A stretch of DNA of 64,000 nucleotides, taken from positions 74,753,096-74,817,095 of the forward strand of contig NC_088643.1 in NCBI RefSeq assembly GCF_964019385.1, given 5' to 3'. Below, in pieces: positions 24,901 to 36,382 of the stretch (within the stretch, counting starts at the first letter, position 1; each line of letters starts with the position of its first letter). Under the pieces are notes generated by a model, which made no database searches, was not told the DNA's origin, and worked only from the letters and a program-made list of their open reading frames with translations. The DNA comes from Sycon ciliatum. Its lineage: Eukaryota > Porifera > Calcarea > Leucosolenida > Sycettidae. The translations under genes and the position numbers were made by a program.

Positions 24901-26274
24901 ACGTTCATCTGGACAGGTACGACCACACGGTAAAGCAGAAAGTGACACGGACATGGTACAGGATCCATTCTATGATATGGAAAAAGCCACCTGTACAGGC
25001 AAGTCTACATGCATATCATCAAACTAAGGCTTCGTTTACACGACAACGATTGAAAAACGTTTTTGTCAAAAAAGTTTTCAAAATAATACGCTTCCACAGA
25101 TTTTGATAAGAGCGTTTACACGACAACGCTGAAAACGTTTCAAAAACGTTTCAAACGAAAAACGGCCTTCAAAGTGTTTTTCAATCGTTTTCGTTCCGTT
25201 TCGTTCTCGTGTAAACGGCAAAAACGTTTTACTAGTACGAGCCTTGTACTCAAAACATGCCGCCGCCAGCCTGCGCCAGGCCAACTTATTGCACGTGACC
25301 ATTGAGCGCCGAAAAATGTGTTGCAGTGTACACGATTATCGTTTTCGTGTAAACAGCAAAAACGTTTCGAAAACGATTGAAAAACGTTTTTCAATCGTTG
25401 TCGCGTAAATGAGGCCTAAAGTGATTGGGGAAATCAAATCAAAATAAATAATTGAACACAAAAGCAATATGATTGGTATTATTGTTTTGACCAGGTGGTG
25501 ATCAGGGAAATCAACTCAAACTCAACAAAAAAATGAAAAAAGACAAGCTCAGGTTCCTCCGGGGTTCGAACCCGGGACCCTTTGCGTGTAAAGCAAATGT
25601 GATAACCACTACACCAAGGAACCCTTGCTATGGATTGCTCTTCAAGTAAAGCACTTAGATGTGATATGCTGAAAGTGCCTTTCTTGTCACAGGTCATAAA
25701 TCTAGATTCAGGACCGTCACCGAATACAGCAGGTCGTCACTGAATTGCAAGTGGTACAGTGTGCATGTAGTATCCCTGACCCTCTCTACACAAACAGATA
25801 TTTATATTCGCGAGAAGAGCATGGCGCAACAACTAACCAGCGTGAAATCAAACTTTAACAGTGGGTGCATGCGTGCGGCCACAGCCCACAGTGCCCCGCA
25901 AACGTTTGCCATCGTAAACTCGCGACTACGCGAATATTGGGCGGTTTCCACTATGCTTTTTACCATCTCTATCCTACACATCACTATGCATACCCAATGC
26001 TGTAGATTAACTCGTTGCTCTAGTACCATCGTGCTCAAACTACGAAAAGCATCACCATACTATGGATGCTGTGACTCTGAGCAGAAGCAGCCAGGCTTCG
26101 TAAACATCCTTCATCTCACCTGGTCACTCTTCGACATGAAATCGGACACAAGATCCTCCACACGTGAACTGTCCAACTGGTCCGGGGTGAAATTGGGCAC
26201 TGGCGCAGCTTCCGCATCCGTTTCCTCCTTACCGGCTGTGGTGAAATTTTAACTCGCACACGCATGCACACACC

Positions 26275-26309
<35 letters not shown>

Positions 26310-29300
26310 GTACAGACACACACATACGTACAGACACACAGACACACACATACACACCCACATAAGTACAGACACACCCACATACACATGCCCACTAGTG
26401 TGGAGACTAGGTGATTGCAACAAACAGGATGATGTCAATCGAAATCCAGCACAGATACCCAGGGCCTCAAACAACAACATGCTGATCTTGGCAAGCGAGC
26501 GTGCCAGGCAGAATCGAAGTGCCAAGAGCAACCCAAAATTTGATTTACTGGGAATGGAATGCAAAGGCAGAATAATAACAAAACAATACGATTCATACTT
26601 GCCTATTGACCGCATGAATGGCAGGTGCATGTATGCCCCTGCACATCATGCTCTGACTAGTTCAGAACCGGTCATGGTAATGATGCTAAGAGCTTCAAAG
26701 AAGCCTACGAGTTCAGATGGTAGCCAGGACTTACTGTAGGTCTGTCGCTTGCGATAGAAGAGAAGAATGTCACGCGGATTGGCAACTTTGTCCACAAACT
26801 GCTGACCAAATCGCTGAGAGCTGAGTGTGGAAAAGCCACCACTGTACTCCACCTGCAAGGGGCCAGCAAGAGATGAAGAGACCAGGCACGTTCACACAAC
26901 AAACACATCGGCTGCTGTACTCAGTCACTACCAGTGATACAAACCAACTCTGAAGCCAATCCAATTAAAATTGGCAAACTGACACACTGCAACTTCGTAC
27001 ACCGCACATGCATGCACATGCATGCCCATGCCCATGCACACACACACACACACGCGCGCGCACACGCGTGAACAATGAGCACCACACAGCTTTCCCCACT
27101 ACCTTGAGACGGATCAAAGGTTTCATTGGCTCTCGCTCTTCATCCAGCAACTGATCAGTAGCTTCCTCTATCATGGATTCTACCTAAAACAGAATGGGAA
27201 ACGGAACGGAGCGGACTCCCATGAGTACATTTGAACAACCGACGAGGAAGCTGCACTCCAAAGCATAAGGAGAGGTCAACTTCCTACCAGAGTGCTCTGT
27301 GCCTACACTGACCAAAAAAACAGCAACGACTGGAACTGGAAGAGCAAAGCATGCTAACTGTGATCATGATAGAACTACAGAGGTGATGAGAATGCCATCA
27401 TCGCCTATGCTTCGTATTGAGTGGCAAACCAGTGTCTGGGGTGCCAGTTTTGCCACTGCATACACCAACACAGCACACTGATACCTCGGTTATCCAGACC
27501 CCAAATTTACGGGCACTTCGGTTTACTGGGCACCCTTCGGACGAGTTTCAGTGGAAATATTACTACTCTGTTGTCACTTTTGTGGAAATAGTGATGTCGT
27601 ATGCAATATCTATGGCCTTTCCCTATCAAAATGTATGTGATTCGGAGTTACGGACATTTCAAAGTTAGGACAGTGCCTGGTCCCGGACTGCCCGGATAAA
27701 CGAGGTATGAGCGTACATGCATCGCGAATGAGGATGCAATCGCATAACTCCTAGAAGCACACGTCGGATTTATTTGGCTTCAGTCAAGCCGCTACTCTAG
27801 TACCTTTTCACGCAAGAAGTCGAGCACTCTCTCCTCCTTGGCAGCCTCGAGTGCTGTCTTGGCCAGAACAACTTCAGACATGATGAAAGGACGGACAGTA
27901 CGCAATGGCAGCTTGTGCAGATTGAACTGCTTGTCTTTGATCTCAACTAACGCAATGTGCCTGTGAAAGAAATCAAATAAAAATTGAAATTCAATTTTTT
28001 AACCAAATGCATACATAAAACACACAGCTATGTCCAGGAGTTCACTGCACTACTGGTCTGGGTCTGTGCTCACTGAATTGCAACAGGAGCTTCGATCCAG
28101 CAGTATAAGTACCTCTAATGTGAACAACTGTTAAAACAATGTGCACCAGACACACACATATTCGACGGTAACAGCACTTTAAGTACAGTGCTGGCAACTG
28201 AAATCCGACCCCCTGGGCGGCGCGGCGTGCCGCCCAGGGGGTCGGATTTCAGTTGCCAGCACTGTACATGATACAAAAATGACTTACTTGGGAACTGCTT
28301 CACCCTCGCTGAGCGAAGTGGCAACCGAGGAACCTGGCTGCGTCAAAAAGAAATTGTTTGTTGGGTGCATGGTTGGTGTAATGAGACATTCGTGCTCATG
28401 GCCCCAAACAACGAGATCCAGGAAGTTGTCAAGAAACTGCTCAGGGATGTAATTGGTCTTCCCATGTCGAGATCTACAACACAAGAGTGACATTGACAGA
28501 CAGACGGCACGATGAACACGAAAGAACCAAAAGACCTGATCCGCCCATCGAAGTTGATGCGGAAAACTGGAATCAGCTCAACCCAGCACTCAGGAAGAGG
28601 TATACATGTACGTTAACAAGAACAGCCCATTGCATTGTACATTGTACACGTGCAAGCTGACACTGTACACAACGCCATACATGTACTAGTACACAACGCA
28701 CCATACATGTACACAACGCACCATACATGTACACAACGCACCATACATGTACACAACGCACCATACATGTACACAAGGGCTGACCTGTTCTGATGGATAG
28801 TGAACAGGTTGAACCAATCCTCCGTGTTCTCGCGTGGCCGCAGCAGCTTCACGTTCTTCTTGAGAAACGTCCGGTGCAAGCGTTCGTCGCGAATGCTCCC
28901 CAGGCCGTAGAGGGCGAGCTTCGTCCTGCCTTTGCGCATCAGCAGCGGCGACAAGGTGATGTCATCAACATTACTGGCTCGGCCAAAATAGTTCACCAAT
29001 CCACTGACACTGAGTATATCCATGGAGGACAAGGAGCCATCCTGGGGGGAGGAAGACCAAAGCGATTCTTTGTCACAACAACACAAGTTTAAAACTGATG
29101 CAGCATGCTGCCATGGCACTAAGAAGAGAAAAAGGCATCCACACCTAATAGAGTTCCCCAGTATAGTGTACTGGTGCTGGAAGTGCAATCAGGGCAAATA
29201 TAAAGAACAGTCAGGAGTTCATGAACATCTACTTCTCTTACCTCTATGGATCAGCATTGCTTCTTACATGTACATAGTAGTGAACTGCACAAAGTCCCAT

Positions 29301-29804
29301 ACAACACCTACTGGCCGCATTAAAGGCGCATTAACGTACCATTCACAATGCTTTTCTTTGCACTGCTTCATCACCTCTCGGCTGTACTAAATTCATTGTT
29401 CTCGTCCATTTTCTTTTTGCCTGTTTTCCACCTGATAAGTAGGCACTGTGAGTATACTTAAGGAAAAATCCCGAAAACATGTTGCTTGTCGGAGCCTGAC
29501 GTTCGTTCTTTTCCCAAGTGTGATTGCACTCCAAGAGAACTATTTGGCAGAATAATTTCCAGGTTGAATTTGGCACTGTAACATCAGCCGAGACTATGAG
29601 GACATTGTTATGCATACAGTGCCGCCATGTAAGGGACAGTACAGAACAAAGGTCCAATAGTGAACTTACTCCAGTCGGATCGTCATGGTTTCCATGAATG
29701 GAGAATATTGGCATTGCAATGTTGTAGTCGGGGCTGTCGAAATTCACCACCGGAAAGCTGCAGCACAGACACGCACACACAGCCACGCACACACAGCCAC
29801 GCAC

Positions 29805-29846
<42 letters not shown>

Positions 29847-32528
29847 CCCCATTACTAGGGTCATTATACATGTACACGTGTAGTACAATGTTCAATTTCA
29901 AATACATGCAGGCAGGCAGCCACTGACTTGGAAGCTGTATCAGAAATCAGTAGTCCACGGGCACACTTACTACCTGTGCATACATACACAAAGCAGACAC
30001 TACTACTCACGGTGGCGGAAAGTTGATCGACTGGTCGCTGAGGAATTCAATCTTACACGGCCGCTGTCCAACGCAATAGCGACGCATCAGGGACATGACG
30101 CCATGCATCGACTTACGCGACGGCTTGTTGTCATGGAAGAGATCACCACCCAAGAGAATGAAGTCCGCCTATGTAAAAAAACACACACAATTCCAAAAAC
30201 AGTCCTTGTTAAGGTGACAAAGAGAAATTTATACTTCGTGAACATGGGAATCTGGGTACCTCTGCTTAACACCTGTACAGTCGTGAATACTGCAATACAG
30301 TTTATGCACCTGGATAAAGCCATGCAAGTAGGCCGGTTTGCAGTAAGTATGATGCATATAATATGCTGTTGTGCTTAGTGATAGCATATACTCATGAGAG
30401 GGTGCAATGACCATCATGGCTGTGATATGGGATGCCTTCACTGCACACTGCACCATGAGTCTGCAGGGCTGTGCCTTAGTGTGCCGGTGCATTGTAGTGA
30501 TTGCAGCCTATCAGGCAGTTACAGTCAGTCGAATGTTACTTGCAGCAGTGGCACAAGCCGCACTGTCTTACTAGAGCACTGCTACAGGCTACTACCTCCA
30601 CCATTGATGGGTTAATAAACGCCAAAGGTGCACAGTGGGAGGCAAATCGCGGTGAGAGCGTACATTGTGATAGTTGGCCAGCTCCAAAATCTCTTCGAAA
30701 GTCACCAGAGCATCATTTCCACGTATGCTGTCGCGCTCCAAGTAGCCCACGTGATTGTCAGTAGCTATGCCAAACAACAGTAGAAAGAGACAAGAGTTGT
30801 TCATACATGTACTGGTACCGTATTTCCCCGATTGTAAGTCATACCCCCATTTCCAGGTCCATGTCATATCGTTTCAATACAATAACTTCAGTAGTAATCA
30901 TGCTCGATTGTAAGTCGTATCCCCTTTGTTGGCCCTGTAGTTTAGTGTAAAAAGGTGCGACTTATATTCGGCGGAATATGGTACGTGGCTGTTGAAAAAC
31001 CCGCACAAAGCACGGCGTTTGTCTGACAGAAACAACACAGCTTGATCTAGGTTATGTGATGCATGTATGCACCTCTCGGGAGATTCATTGTCGTCTGGCT
31101 TCATTCATTGCGGACTAAGGATCATAACCAAGTTGTGCCCACACACATACAGTATACATCGGACAATTGAGGAGACACACTACATCTTACACTCTGCTGC
31201 TCGAAGTCTTTTTCTACTTTCCATAGTTCATAACCATGTACATGTGGTAAATAATCAGTGTTCTCAACTACTAAAATATAATCAGTTGTGTATTGGACAG
31301 ACTAGTAATGAAGCAAAGCTGTGTCCCAGTACAAGCTCTTCCAGATGGTTTGAGACCAGGATTACCAGGAACATTACAGTCTCAGCATGAACAGTTTGAT
31401 GAACATGGCATGCATAAGTTACAAGGACATCACTCTATAGTCCTTATGCACATTGTACAGATGTACGAAGTTCTGTACTATGGCCGTAGGTGTGTACATA
31501 CCCGGTTGGGTGTTCATTGTGTGCTATACATGCGCGTTTGACCCATTTAGCCTCACAATTCATGGCAAACGATCACTTTTCAAGCCTTCTTCACTTTGGG
31601 ATTGAACTAACGACTAGCTAGATCTCTGCCGGAAAAAGATTTCGTATGAAATGCCTTCATGGCCCATTTCATAGTGGAAATAGCAGTAAACACAATAGGG
31701 TCCTGCACATTCAACACCCAACCGGGTCTACGGGATTCTACAAGATTATACGGGATTTCGTGCATCTGTACAATGTGCATAAGGCCTATTGAGCATGCAA
31801 ACTGAGGGGGTGAATATGTGCAACTCAGGTCAACAGGTGGGCTGGCATGCCTGCATCCGGGATCTCAGGCGAGTATGCTAGCAAACCGAAAACTCGCTGT
31901 GCATTTACATGCCAAACGAGCTGGCCCCAGTCAGCTGGGATACCCGATGCCTTGGGCCAGGATCTGGGTGACAGGGCCAGTCCAGGTGCACTTACTCAAT
32001 CACCCCCTTAACCCTTTTAAACTTCACTCTGTGTACATGTACGGGAGGGAGAGGGGAGGGGGGGGGGGGGGGGGGAGCGTGGAGGGGGGCATGCCGCATG
32101 CCCATCGCGGCAAAACAGCGGACTTGATTACCACTTGTTTTGTCCCAGTGCGCGACCATAGCAATATGTACAGCTTTTCACACCTTTCCGTACTGCGAAG
32201 TGAAGTATAAATGGACCATACGATTGTTGGATCTTATCATGCACCTATATCATGCATGTGTACTGTTGGAATTAGAGAAGCTAGTAAAATGAGAAATCAA
32301 TGGGAGGTGATTTTGGTACTCCCTGGCACTGATTGAGCTTGCAGAAATGAATGGAAAAGAGATCCTAACTTTCTTACCGATCAGAATCCGGAATGTATTG
32401 TCCTCATCCTGCGATGGGTGCTGCAGTCTACTTGCAAACAACAGTAAAAAAGGAAATAGTCATTCGAACTCTCCTTTTTTTCATTTGTTCCACAGGACAT
32501 AATCATAACAGTCATACCGCTCAGCCAT
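20316..32528 (-). CDS. MRE11: MRE11 double-strand break repair nuclease, 21 exons, 717 aa
   Basis: MRE11 is the nuclease of the MRE11-RAD50-NBS1 complex, which senses and resects DNA ends in the nucleus. Exons (minus): 32528-32518, 32430-32378, 30764-30664, 30168-30011, 29757-29670, 29041-28785, 28473-28288, 27960-27804, 27183-27103, 26852-26735, 26235-26120, 24908-24829, 24675-24597, 24374-24315, 24064-23998, 23525-23385, 22859-22797, 22233-22172, 21691-21597, 20707-20596, 20384-20316 (TGA). All joins keep phase; the total is 2,154 bases, close to the roughly 710 aa usual for the family. Phosphoesterase motifs appear in order: TDNHVG (Asp24, His26), [34 protein letters not shown] and WGHEHE. 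Then come the capping region, a coiled-coil segment ([14 protein letters not shown]), an acidic stretch, an Arg-Gly-rich (GAR) region in exons 16-17 and a basic C-terminus. Exon 1 (11 bases) is the least certain piece. The reading is otherwise strong. Confidence 0.93.
21832..21940. repeat. (CAA)n microsatellite in an MRE11 intron
   Basis: About 100 bp of CAA/ACA triplets with CAG at the right end, in the intron between the exons at 22172 and 21691. Cys-, Val- or Leu-only frames here are artefacts. Confidence 0.95.
25026..25418. mobile_element. inverted-repeat element with TTTACACGACAACG ends
   Basis: AGGCTTCGTTTACACGACAA at the left and its mirror TTGTCGCGTAAATGAGGCCT at the right, with several internal copies of GTTTTTCAATCGTT and GTGTAAACGGCAAAAACG. 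It lies in the MRE11 intron between 26120 and 24908. No transposase is visible. Confidence 0.75.
25551..25623 (-). tRNA. tRNA-Val (anticodon TAC)
   Basis: The minus strand folds into a complete 73-base cloverleaf. The acceptor stem is GGTTCCT/AGGAACC, the D-arm contains TAGTGGTTATCAC (A box), and the anticodon stem TTTGC/GCAAA closes loop TTTACAC with anticodon TAC. The T-arm is CCGGGTTCGAACCCCGG (B box), and there is no intron. A TTTTTT Pol III terminator follows within about 12 bases. It sits inside an MRE11 intron on the same strand. Confidence 0.96.
27484..27705. mobile_element. 222-bp MITE, TA-flanked, ends CCTCGGTTATCC
   Basis: CCTCGGTTATCC and GGATAAACGAGG are imperfect inverted ends flanked by TA on both sides, as for Tc1/mariner-type elements. 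It is in the MRE11 intron between 27804 and 27183. Confidence 0.75.
28183..28267. mobile_element. 85-bp perfect hairpin element
   Basis: Two 39-bp arms, GTACAGTGCTGGCAACTGAA... and its exact complement, enclose the loop GCGGCGT. Starting the element at CAGTGCTGGCAA leaves TA on each side, consistent with a tiny TA-targeting MITE. It is in the MRE11 intron just 3' (in gene sense) of exon 7, which ends at 28288. Confidence 0.85.
28675..28776. repeat. tandem repeat, 20-bp unit
   Basis: About five copies of ACACAACGCACCATACATGT with one interrupted unit (TACTAGTACAC), immediately downstream (in gene sense) of the MRE11 exon ending at 28785. Confidence 0.9.
29770..29843. repeat. (AC)n microsatellite in an MRE11 intron
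   Basis: AC dinucleotides with repeated CACACAGCCACG units, next to the acceptor of the exon starting at 29757. Confidence 0.85.
30816..30983. mobile_element. short inverted-repeat element, TACCGTATTTCC ends
   Basis: TACCGTATTTCCCCGATTGT at the left pairs with GGCGGAATATGGTA at the right. The internal motif CGATTGTAAGTCRTA occurs twice. It is in MRE11 intron 2 and belongs with 19258-19439 and 63173-63810. Confidence 0.6.
31435..31788. mobile_element. foldback element with arms of about 90 bp
   Basis: TAGTCCTTATGCACATTGTA at 31437 is mirrored by TACAATGTGCATAAGGCCTA near 31769-31788. The match extends inward to ACCCGGTTGGGTGTT. No coding sequence recognised. Confidence 0.75.
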
Positions 32529-33267
32529 CGGCTCTTCTCTTCACTCCAGGGAATTCTCTCCAGAAGAAGAAGAAGAATGACTCCCCGAACACCTTGGCCA
32601 CTGGTACAGATGATCAGTCACCGTCTACTCAAATGCTAGAATAGATTCAGAAGAGGAAATCATTGCTTTCATTTTCAAGCTCAATATCAGTCTACTGAAA
32701 TCAAGATATTCACGTGGTGCACGGGTGGCGTCAACTTTCCCGGTTTTTTGCCTTTCTTGGGGAAAAATCATTCATTTTGGTCCTTTTTTGCGCGCACGTG
32801 TGCTGAATTCAAAACGTGGATGTTGGAGTTGATGATCAAGCATTCAAGGAAAGAAAAGGGCAACATTCCTTGAACGGTCTTCTCGCAGAGGCTTGTGTGC
32901 CGGATGGTAGGAACAGTGCAGTGGTGGACGGATACGAGCCTGGCAAAGCAGTGCTGGAATTGAAAGAAAAAAGACTGGGGCTTTAGAGACTGGTCAGTCT
33001 TTCTGAATTTTGTGTATGTGTTCATGTGTTCAAGCAGACAGTTGCATGTAGCTTTTGAAAGATTTCTTAGTGCACATCCTCTTCAAACTTTCACCCTCTC
33101 CATGATCCAAGATTTTGTAGTCTATAACCGTCAGTCTCACGGCATTAAAGGTTGGAGAGACTGTTAGCATAGCAGTGTCCATTTAGCTCAATATCAGCAG
33201 AAGTGGCCACAAGAGCATTCCTGTCAGCATCAGTATAGAGGGTTGACCAGCGTTATTTGGTGGAATC
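32529..33267. promoter_or_regulatory. divergent MRE11 / PGAP2 intergenic region
   Basis: MRE11 (minus) and PGAP2 (plus) start codons are about 740 bp apart, back to back, so this interval presumably holds both promoters and 5' untranslated regions. I see no unambiguous TATA element. Inference from gene layout. Confidence 0.5.
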
Positions 33268-34020
33268 ATGGCTGCACGAAGTGACAACCATGTCCTGCTG
33301 TGTGTTAGTCACAAGAAAATGATCTATACGAACTTTGCCTGCGTCGTTGTGGGTACGATATTGATGATCCTGGCCAGTCTATACTACTCATTTGACACAG
33401 TCACTGGCACTCATTGTAGAGTGCCAAACTTTCTGCCGACGATCAGCGCTGCAGCGCGAGATATCCCGAGCAGGCTTATATGGCAGCTGATCATCATATT
33501 CCACATTCCCCGTGGCCTTCTGGAGGTCGTTGTCTACCATAATTACTTCTCAGCTAGACTGGCCGACATGAACTGGCACTCATCCCTGATGAGAATGCTG
33601 AACTATGTTCAGTCAGTCACTCTTGCCACTCATCATCTGTCTCTGTTATCGCTTACACTGGTAACATCAGCACCCCCATACTATTACATCCACGAAGCCT
33701 CGTTCATCACATTCATTGTCACATCTTTCGTCCATATGTTGATGCTGCTGACGATAATGAAACTAACCGACAGTGATGGCCGTGGCCTGAAGACAAAGAG
33801 TGTCCGGGTGCGATACTTCTTCATACATGCCATTCTGTTTGTCTTGTCGATGGGCCTCTTCTTCCGACACAACGCATACTGCGAGCCATATGTCTACTCA
33901 TACTATGCTGGAATGGAGTACTTGGTCATCTTCAGCAACATGATGTTCTATATTTTTATCACCAGAGACTTCCCTGATTTGAAGCTGGTGATGGTGGGAT
34001 CGGGCCACAAGCGTGACTAG
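33268..34020 (+). CDS. PGAP2: PGAP2 (FRAG1/Sfk1-type) GPI-anchor remodelling protein, 250 aa, intronless
   Basis: PGAP2 is a multipass Golgi membrane protein needed for fatty-acid remodelling of GPI-anchored proteins after they leave the ER. The frame is complete at 250 residues, close to the usual length. Family hallmarks are the N-terminal segment followed by HCRVPNFLPTISAA, then IFHIPRGLLEVVVYHNYF and the C-terminal YAGMEYLVIFSNMMFY. Six hydrophobic segments lie near residues 19-41, 70-90, 108-135, 143-165, 180-200 and 210-230. The ATG has A at -3 and G at +4. The whole CDS is one exon; vertebrate PGAP2 genes have several, so this is either intron loss or a retrocopy that kept its frame. 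Confidence 0.93.
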   Translation: MAARSDNHVLLCVSHKKMIYTNFACVVVGTILMILASLYYSFDTVTGTHCRVPNFLPTISAAARDIPSRLIWQLIIIFHIPRGLLEVVVYHNYFSARLADMNWHSSLMRMLNYVQSVTLATHHLSLLSLTLVTSAPPYYYIHEASFITFIVTSFVHMLMLLTIMKLTDSDGRGLKTKSVRVRYFFIHAILFVLSMGLFFRHNAYCEPYVYSYYAGMEYLVIFSNMMFYIFITRDFPDLKLVMVGSGHKRD

Positions 34021-34798
34021 ACGAATCTTTGCTGCTGATTCGGGGACACCCATCTGTGGCCCGCACAGTACACACACACACACACTCTCTCTCTTTCTCT
34101 CACACACACACACACACACACACTGGTAGCACACCCTGGTGTTCGGCTTACAGACACATAATAGCTAGACACAGTGCCCCCCCCCCCCCCCCCCCCCCTG
34201 ACTCATCGCTCTGGTATGTGAGAGTTGGGACGGGTTGTTTGTGCCATTGGTATTGCCCAGGCAACATCGTTGTGAGTCTTGAACAGTGCATTCACATGTA
34301 CTCAGCAAACCTTTTTTGCTTTTTTTGCAAGTATGAGCAGCACACTGATATTATTTAGAACAATAACCTTTCCCTTCGGGGCGGCATGAAAGCTCGACTC
34401 GCAGTTCGCCCTGCACACTCCCGTTCCTACTAGTGCACGGTGTCGCTGGCATCTGCATGCATGTATCTGTCAGTATGTCCAGTGCACGGTGTCGCTGGCA
34501 CGGTGTGCCTTGTGCGTAGTCAGATGGACACCTGCCGGTCTTGGGTGCTGGAATATTATCTGTCTGCTATCTTGCAAGTGCAAGAGACATGATGGATATG
34601 GCTATTATGCTTTGAAGAGGAGCATGGCAATGTGCTTTCTCACAATTTATTTATGCTTTTTGCAGCACAGCCTACCGTTAGATCTACGTACATGTACTAT
34701 ATTAATTATTTCTTTATTGAAATTAACGCTAGGCTACTCCGATGTGTGCATGATGTTGTTTCACAAATCTCCTCCTTTATTTTGCGGGAGGTCTTTAT

Positions 34799-34804
34799 AA
34801 TAAA
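34799..34804 (+). terminator. candidate PGAP2 polyadenylation signal AATAAA
   Basis: First canonical AATAAA downstream of PGAP2, about 780 bases after the stop and followed by T-rich sequence. Position and motif only. Confidence 0.4.
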
Positions 34805-35255
34805 TGTTCAATTATGTACTTGGAAGTATTTTTGTTCAATTTGACCAAAACAAACGAAGCATCAAGTTCCTGCCACTCTGTAGCTACTCTTTCCTCTTCT
34901 TTGTGTAGTGAGACAAGAGTACATAACTCCCAAGAGTGGAATTCCACATTATTTTCAGTCACCACTCATTTTCAGAATGACCGATATGCCATGTTTCATG
35001 ACGTGTTACACCTGAGTGTACATAACTGCATGCGCACAATGTATTGTAGTAGGCAACGGTACGCATCTGTAGAGCTGGATGTATCATGAGACGTAATGTA
35101 TTTCTGAAAATGAGTCGCAACAGCAACCCATCAGGATCAACCTTTCCAGAATCCAGGTACGCGTCTCCAACTATAATGGCACCCGTCTGGTACCCTTCGG
35201 CAAAATAATAAAAGCGCTATAACAGGTCTATCTCCAAACTCCTTGAATACGTGTA

Positions 35256-35594
35256 GAGTAGAACCCGGGTTAAGGGTCACACCGGATTAGGGATCGGAGC
35301 CCGGGGGGGGGCACTTGGCACGTACATTGTGCGGGTGATCCTTCGGAGCCCGGGGGTCACTTGGCATGTACATTGTGCAGGTGATCCTTATACCGGGATT
35401 TAATTTCCGGCCCAAGGGGGGGGGGGTCCCCCGTCGGTTTCCGAGGAAGCCGTAATATTTTTCGCTCCAAACTATTTTCCGGGGTCCATCTACTCACAAA
35501 AAGTTGTTTTGCACACCTTTTAGCCCATCCCTGTACAACTGAGTCCAGCTATGTCCGCGCAGAGTTAGTTGGATCCCTAACCCGGGTTCTACTC
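35256..35594. mobile_element. 339-bp MITE, TA-flanked, ends GAGTAGAACCCGGGTTA
   Basis: GAGTAGAACCCGGGTTAAGG and CCCTAACCCGGGTTCTACTC form inverted ends flanked by TA. Inside, a unit containing GATCCTT..GGAGCCCGGGGG and CTTGGCACGTACATTGTG is tandemly duplicated. Confidence 0.8.
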
Positions 35595-35908
35595 TACCTT
35601 ATGCCTTTGCAGGTATTGGAAATCATGCGGATAGCCTTTTGGCAGGGCCTCTCTCAAATAATTATTGTGGGCTTTTTTCAAGCCTGACTTGCAATAATTA
35701 TTATGTCAGGTTCGAAAAGCTCTCATGCTCACCTCAAATACTTTTGACAGAATTGTAGGACAGTGCTCATATATCGCAACTTATTGTTCCCACGCCATAG
35801 TACTGTCGTGGACATGGAGATTATCGCCACGAGCTTTGTTCTGCTGCCGGTCGGCTATTTTAAACTCATAACCTGCAATATCACGAAGTATTTCCATCGG
35901 GAAGGTTT

Positions 35909-35918
35909 TTTATTTATT
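35909..35918 (-). terminator. candidate SMNDC1 polyadenylation signal
   Basis: The minus strand reads AATAAATAAA here, about 465 bases downstream of the SMNDC1 stop codon. Motif and position only. Confidence 0.45.
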
Positions 35919-36382
35919 TTTTGGTGCCTTGGCACCACCACAAGAAGCATAATTTGACCAATAGCATACAGAAATCACACAGAGAAATTTACAGCATAGC
36001 GGTGCACTGGAAGCAAGAAGTGAAAATACAGGGCAAATCACGTGGATAGCCTTTTGGGCACTTCTCAACTAATATTTTAGGCAACCAGTTGCTACGAAAG
36101 TGGACTAAAGTAAAAATATGCACCAGCAGAGTAGTTTTAGGCAGTCTGTATGCACGATAAAGGACAATGACTGTGGAGGGAGGGGGGTATGTGCACAGTG
36201 GGGAGTAGGATATTACAGAGCAAAACACCTGAACAGATATGTACAGCAGGGAAATATATACAAGAACTAAGGGCCTGCTCTCGGCCTGCCTCCTGGCGAG
36301 TATGCACATACTCCCAGAAAATAACTGCTACTGATGGCAAGCCCACGTTATACCGTAAAATTCCTGTGCCAGACAGGTTGGT

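Larger units (their letters stand above)
34021..36382. other. PGAP2 to SMNDC1 convergent intergenic region
   Basis: Presumably holds the 3' untranslated regions of two convergent genes. Contains an AC/CT microsatellite (34070-34123), a poly-C run (34178-34198), the 339-bp element at 35256-35594 and the SMNDC1 poly(A) candidate. No other gene seen. Confidence 0.5.

Noticed and set aside
25140-25394. Minus-strand frames rich in Phe/Lys/Arg near the tRNA
   Set aside because: They come from the repeated AAACG motifs of the inverted-repeat element at 25026-25418.
28660-28780. CRISPR-like regularly spaced repeats
   Set aside because: The 20-bp units are directly adjacent with no unique spacers, and the sequence is eukaryotic; it is a simple tandem repeat.
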